A stretch of DNA of 64,000 nucleotides, from positions 1,922,001 through 1,986,000 of the forward strand of contig NC_089176.1 in the NCBI RefSeq assembly GCF_947507565.1, read 5' to 3'. The notes below the pieces were generated by a model that searched no databases, was not told where the DNA came from, and saw only the letters and a list, made by a program, of their open reading frames with translations. Positions 58,440-64,000 of this stretch are shown in pieces (within the stretch, counting starts at the first letter, position 1; each line of letters starts with the position of its first letter). The position numbers and the translations under genes were made by a program. The DNA comes from Oscarella lobularis. Taxonomy: Eukaryota > Porifera > Homoscleromorpha > Homosclerophorida > Oscarellidae.

Positions 58440-59215
58440 CCGGGGCGATAGAGCGGCCCTACTCTTGGTGGTATGAGTGATAACTACCATTCCCCACTTG
58501 GGCAAGACGCTGTGGGCAAAATCGCGGTCCTCCCGGGTCTTGGGTTAATGACTCCCCCAGTGCCCCGGTGGCGAGGGTACCCCCTTTGGGCCTTAAAGGG
58601 GTATACTGAAGGCCTTAACCTGCGGGATGATTGGGTGATCCCACCTCCTTGGAGGCTGGAGGTTAACTCGTCTAATTCGCCCTCCTCCTTGCGGCTTGGG
58701 TGATAGTCGCCCTGGATGACATGGGAGTATGTCACACCCCTTGGACCTGGGGGGAAGTTAGGTCCCTGCTCACTCTCCTCAATGGGAGTAAGTTGAGAAG
58801 AGGACAAGGAGCGCCTAAGAAGACGCCGAGGACAAGGAGCATTGGATCACCTCTCCCCTCAGTGGGGGAGGTGAAGGCTTGTTTCCCCCATTTGGGGGAG
58901 ACGAGGAACGCGTGGAGGGAAGACCATAGCTCTTCTCTCCTCGCATCAAAGACCAAGGGTAGACCATTTTTGTTTGATTTTGTACATCCGGGACTTTATT
59001 TAATAAAATTTGAACATACTCCTCCCTACATTTACTGCTTTCTGCCCTATCTATCTACGCGAAACTTACCTGCCGGTGGCGCATGCAAGGACGAGCCTGC
59101 GCAGGGCTCTCTTGCAGGAGCCCTACGCCTAATTGTATTACGCGCAAAAAAAGGAAATATAAAAAAGCTAATGGTTTTGTGATTTCCGTCTTCGTCATCA
59201 TCATCATCAGTAATT
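58440..59215 (+). mobile_element. Probable 3' end of a non-LTR (LINE-like) retrotransposon
   Basis: A GC-rich block with many short self-complementary runs (CCCCTCAGTGGGGGAG, TTTCCCCCATTTGGGGGAG) is unlike the flanks. It passes into an AT-richer end with AAAAAAAGGAAATATAAAAAAG and finishes in a short TCA array (TCATCATCATCATCAG at about 59195-59210). Such trinucleotide tails are usual for 5'-truncated LINE insertions. No RT motif is in this piece, so assignment rests on form alone. Confidence 0.4.
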
Positions 59216-60546
59216 AGACGGCAAAAACGTGCTGCTTAAAATTTTGTAAAGGTTGAACTCCCCTGCATAAGACTTTGTACCTCATCTGAATGCCTGCCCA
59301 GATGAAGATTAGCAGTTCCCAAAGAGGGTCTTACTAAACTAAAGTTTTCTATTTCTCACCGGAATATCCTTCAAGTTCAAAACAAAAAACAGAACTTCCC
59401 AATTGGAGGCAAACGGCTGTCTCTGCAATGTGAAAACTCTCTTACGAACGCTACAAAACACACGTGGGTTTTACTTTATTGGCATCTTCAGGGGAAAAAA
59501 TTCGTGCTTGCAACTGTGCCGAAAGATTCCCGTGCACTTCCGTGAACACCAACGCAAGCATCAGAGCTGTATTCAACGTCGACATAGAACTTTTCCTTGA
59601 AACTAGAAACGGTAAATGTAGCCTCCCAAATCATTTGTTGCCGGTGCGGTGAGTCCAAGAGAACACAGGGAACACAGGGATAGAGAGATACGGGGATAGC
59701 CAGGTATAAAGGTACAGGAAATAGAAGAATAGAAGAAAACAGGGGTCGGTGTACAGCGTACATAACTGTTCTATATATACCGTTGTACCCTTGCACCCTC
59801 TGTATCCCTCTATTTGCTGTTATTCCTCTATTTGTTGTATTCTGTAGCAGGACTTCCATAAAAACTCACCTCAAGTGACCAGACCACTTCCATCTAAAAG
59901 AAGAAGCAATCGCCGCGCTTAGATCGTTTTATTCGACCCTCCCTTCCTTGCCTAGCTTTGCCCCGATTCTCGCCACGTGGTGGCTATTCGCGTCGAAAGC
60001 GTTCCATAAAACGTCGCTCGTTGAATCGTATGTACAAACTAGTGCAAAGAAAAGAACGAAGTCTCATTTCTCGGGCGGGGCCCCAATAAGAGCTCGCGAA
60101 CCAACTAGACTAGACTGTGCACGATCCTTATCCAATAGCAGTAGCTAAATTATGAGCAATGCAGTGCTTAGCAACAGCAGATACGCCGCATGCAACGGAA
60201 AATGGCCTTCGCGAGCAAGTCGCGCTGAGTAACCGCTTGCGCCATTTTCGGAGCGTCAGCGGAGTCCTTGGACGTTCAGTAATGCACGGAGAATTGCGCC
60301 GCCGGCTCGCGGTAAACCTGGGATCCGTGTTTCAGTGCTCAGACCAGCGAATACAGTAGCGGACCGTAGCGCAAGCGGACAAGACGTCTCTGACTAACGC
60401 ACTCTAGACTTCCGGTCTACACTGTACAAGACTGAGAAAAAAAGTCAAGCGTTTTTCGCTTTAATTAAACGAGTAGATATATTACCAGGTAAACGTTTAG
60501 TCTGCCAGACTTGTATTTTTGCAAGCATACAGGTAATACAAAGGAC
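59216..60546. other. Intergenic region, no gene seen
   Basis: No coding exon could be supported. Around 59640-59830 there are short imperfect tandem motifs (GAACACAGG twice, ATAGAAGA twice, CCTCTATTTG twice). The rest is unassigned. Confidence 0.5.
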
Positions 60547-63487
60547 TCATATTTTTCTGTATAAAGAATAACGTGTATTACGAAACAATCCGTTCATGTA
60601 CCTTTCCCACCACAAAACAAGATGAAGGAATTTCATGACAGACAAAAATCTTCGCTCAAATGCCAACATTATAGGAGTTTCACCAGACTACAAAACATTA
60701 ATTACGCTTGCCTAAATTGACAATCACTGATAACTTACGCCATTTTTTTCATTAGAATCCGCACCAGATTCAACAAGAAATTGTACAATATCAACGTGTC
60801 CACCTTTAGAGCATGTCAAATGTAACAAACTGTTGCCATTTCACTAAGTATTGCAAGATTATTGAGAAATCAACAAGACAATAAAGGTCTATCACCTTAA
60901 ATTTCAAAGAACACCCCATCTTCACAAGGCGTTTCACGACGACGAGAAGCCCACTTTGGCACGCATATGCCAAAGGAGTAAAGCCACTCTAATTCGATAC
61001 AAAATAAGATCAATTTTTTTATTTTTGACATACGTTATCTATTTCATTGTAATCGCTCCACTCTCGATTAAAAATTGCGATACGTCATCGTGTCCATTTT
61101 CACAGGCCAAGTGAAGTAAAATTTGATTAGACTACGGCACATTGACAAAGGAAATATACTATTTCAAAACAGAGAGAGTTTTTAGACGCACCCTATTCTT
61201 CTGATTGAAAGAGCACACATCCAACTTGGCAAGTAAACGAACTATTGACAACAACCCACTGCGGAAAGCATTCATTAGAGGAGTGCATCCACTCTGCAAC
61301 GTTATACGAATAAATGACAAAAGCAAATAAAACAGAAAAAATTCTTACATAATCCTCATCGTTCACGCTGATTCCAAAATCGATTAGACAATGTGCCACT
61401 TTAGCTCCACGACAAGTTTTGCAAGCCAAATGCAGAACGTTCTCTCCAGCCTTTAATTAATAATAATGCCACATCAAATTCTCTGCGGAATATAACACAA
61501 CCTTGTTTTTCGTAAGCAAATCCCACTTTCGCGTTTGAAGTAGCGTTTTTACTGTGATCGCGTCACCGCCTCTAAACGCTTACATCAACGACGTTTCCAT
61601 CATCTGTAGTTAGAACAACGTTAGATGTCAACTGATTACAATATTGCATACATCATCTGCTTCTTTCGGATCCATCCCCCATTCCTTCATTAAATACTCC
61701 GCCGTTGACGTGTGTCCATTTCCACAGCTCAGATGAAGACCCGATTTTCCGCCCTAAAATTGCAACCCAAACGAACGCTTTAGTCGCTTTTAACATTGTA
61801 CTGTATTGTATACCTTATCTTTTGCTCGCCAATTACAGCCTCTTTTACACAGAAGCTCGACGACTATCTGCAATCCTTTTTTGCAGGCGACAAGAAATAC
61901 GGTCTCTCCATCCTAAAATCAGCAAACGAACATCAGTAAGAGTCGTAAAAATCATAGCTAACAAACATTGTTGATTGATTCCAATCCAAAGGCGTTTCTT
62001 TGTGGAGATGGCTCCTGGCAAATTTCAATTAATTAAATACGGACAACTCTCACACGGAGAATTCAATCTCACAACTGACGCTGATCCGAGTCCAACGTTT
62101 ACGTTACAATCGTCGAAGAAATTTTCAATCAAGTAAAAAAACACTTTCTGTTTTGAACACGCGAGCGACAAATGAAGAGCGTTATTTCCCCACTGCACAA
62201 TCCAATTATACATATTGCTTTTCCGCTTTATACAATAACCTGATCTCTGACTGATATCTTGCAACGTTTTTTCTGCAGCCATTTTACTAAAATTTTAGTT
62301 CAACGTTGCCACCTTTGACAGCACTCAAAAACGGCGTAATTCCGACCTATCAGAATCACTTATAAATTACTATGACGATTATGGATGTCTCTACCTCTGC
62401 TTTCTGTTCCAAATCTAGACCGTGTTCATTTATATACCTTCGAAGTATCACAGTAATTGAATCCTTTAGAGACAAGCCAATCCATTGCTTCCGTCTTACC
62501 TCCCAAACATGCCAGATGCAATGCACCTAATCCCATCTTATTTAATAAAAACATCACAGTCTCTGGTTTGTTATCAGAAGAATTATTCCATGCTTGCATC
62601 CCTTCTCAACTACATATCTCATGATTTCAACATTTCCAGCCTCACATTAAACCAAGAAAGGAGTTGTTTTCCACTATGACAAATATATAGCGACTTGTGA
62701 CACATATTATCATTACAAATCTGGTTACATAATCCTTGGCTTCAATAATAGCGCCACGGTTAGCTAATAATTTGACCACATTTAATTTGTTCAACTTGCA
62801 TGCCCAATGTAAAGGCGTTTTTTCGTTCTATTAGGATCAATCAATGGTGCAAATTAATTAATAAAGCTATCCTTTACAAACCTTATCAGCTGCTTCAAGC
62901 AGTGCTTTGTTGTCGAGAAGAATAGAACAAATCTCAACATTTCCTGATATCATCACAGCCACAATGAAGAGCGGTGACACAATACTACACCAAAAAATCA
63001 TAAATCCGATCTATCATACTAGGAACACTACTACTTTGTTTTTTAGATTAACGTTGCATTGTTTTTCGACGAGCTTTTGCACAATTGATACCAGCCCGAA
63101 TTGGCTGGCATAGAGCAAAGTTCTACCTCCTTTCTGTATGATCATACAGTTCATTACTAATCCCGTTTCTCCTATCTTCTTTTAGATTCAATATTTGCTC
63201 CCAAATCGATCAAAACTGCGGCGATCTCTTCCTTTCGGAGCCAGCAAGCCAAATGAAGAGCTGACACTTCGATCTGCGTAAAGAAAACTCGATTGCCAAC
63301 GAAGAAAAGTGCTGAAACTGAGATCAACATTGTCAGCGTCCACCAAAGGTCCTCTGCTGTCGACGGAAATTCCTAGTTCGTCGATTAGGCGCTTCACTTC
63401 GATGTGATCGCCACTTCTTAGGGCCCGGAAGAGGACGATTGGCCCACAGAGACTGGAGAGAGAAGGGACGCCTCTTTTCGTGCCCAT
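60547..63487 (-). pseudogene. Ankyrin-repeat gene, one repeat per exon, with frame lesions
   Basis: On the minus strand a start at 63487 (MGTKRGVPSL) leads into LFRALRSGDHIEVKRLIDELG and then about 14 exons of about 33 codons each, split by short introns. Each exon codes one ankyrin repeat (for example ALHLACWLRKEEIAAVLIDLG, TPLHWACKLNKLNVVKLLANRG, LLHLACENGHDDVSQFLIESG). The last exon runs to TGA at 60549-60547. I see no other domain. Three repeats are broken: a frameshift near 62960, an in-frame TAA at 62649-62647, and a 1-nt frameshift near 62300. Either it is a recent pseudogene, or the assembly is poor here, or those exons are skipped. Exon-repeat phase symmetry would make skipping harmless to the frame. 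Confidence 0.7.
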
Positions 63488-63989
63488 CGCCCTTTTTCTC
63501 CGGCCCCGTCCAGACTGGTAAACGCCACCCGTCTATTGTTTTTGATCACTCGTTCCGTTCGATCACGTGAGTGGGTCCAAGTAGACACACTTTGATTCCT
63601 ACAAAATGTATCCTACTGATCATCAACGCCAATTCACCTTCCTGAAATAATTTCGAAATCGTCCCCTCCCCAGCCATCCATGCACACGTTCATATGATTG
63701 TCATGTAGGCCTAACTTCTATTTTTCCTATTTTCCTATTAATTCTCTACTCAACCAGAAATCCGCATGTTTCTTTCACAGTGCACGTCAGCTTTGTGTAC
63801 ATTTTTTCATACGTTTCATAGTGAGGAAGATCAAAGACGATTGAAACTGAAAAAAAAACGGTCCGGATTGCCTGATCTTGCCTTTTGATAATTTTAATAA
63901 ATATTGCGCTTTGTTACAGTATTAGAGTAAATCGAAATTGACATGATTCGTGTGCCTTAGCAGCCTATTCTAATTTCACCTCTCATTTC
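63488..63989. other. Upstream region of the ankyrin gene
   Basis: Probably the 5' flank of the minus-strand ankyrin gene. I see no coding exon and no recognisable promoter motif. Confidence 0.5.
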
Positions 63990-64000
63990 NNNNNNNNNNN
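63990..64000. other. Assembly gap (N)
   Basis: Eleven N characters end the window. Confidence 0.99.

Noticed and set aside
58473-59182. Open frames of 76 and 160 codons in the GC-rich block
   Set aside because: No domain or codon pattern supports them, and the sequence is full of self-complementary runs typical of a repeat 3' end.

Overview
The window is nuclear DNA of a compact, intron-rich invertebrate metazoan. Introns are mostly 45-65 bp with clear GT..AG ends. It carries animal-specific genes (an axonemal dynein heavy chain, an SGSM3-type TBC/SH3/RUN protein, CUB/CCP/VWA/trypsin-fold mosaic proteins) and a tyrosine-recombinase retrotransposon. A sponge, perhaps a homoscleromorph, fits the gene content and tiny introns, but that placement is inference.

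The left half (1-31.2 kb, + strand) is a tandem cluster of complement factor B/C2-like genes: one 3' partial gene (1-1579), four complete genes (4007-7417, 14255-17615, 20903-24345, 27874-31228), a decayed copy (25250-26223) and several fragments. Hand splicing gives continuous frames of 1006, 1008, 1018 and 992 residues with the order signal peptide, CUB, an unrecognised domain, three CCP/sushi domains, VWA, trypsin fold. Every copy has lost the serine-protease catalytic residues (His to Asp, Ser to Thr, usually Asp to Asn) and the VWA metal-site motif, yet the folds and reading frames are kept. The cluster therefore looks like a family of secreted pseudo-factor-B proteins. Each gene has a near-identical TATA promoter about 60 bp before its ATG.

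Several copies are followed by a piece of the 5' end of SGSM3, and only the last copy is followed by the intact gene (31981-38051). The duplicating unit was therefore factor-B-like gene plus start of SGSM3. The cluster is interrupted by a 4.9-kb Ngaro/DIRS-type retroelement on the minus strand (7793-12684) and a 177-bp MITE (7581-7757).

The right half holds single-copy genes: SGSM3, an almost intron-free secreted glycoside-hydrolase-like protein (38397-40289), a complete beta-type outer-arm dynein heavy chain (41211-56908), a minus-strand terminal exon (57039-57460), a LINE-like 3' end (about 58440-59215) and a minus-strand ankyrin-repeat gene with one repeat per exon and several frame lesions (60547-63487). 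The window ends in an assembly gap (63990-64000). I saw no rRNA, tRNA or CRISPR.
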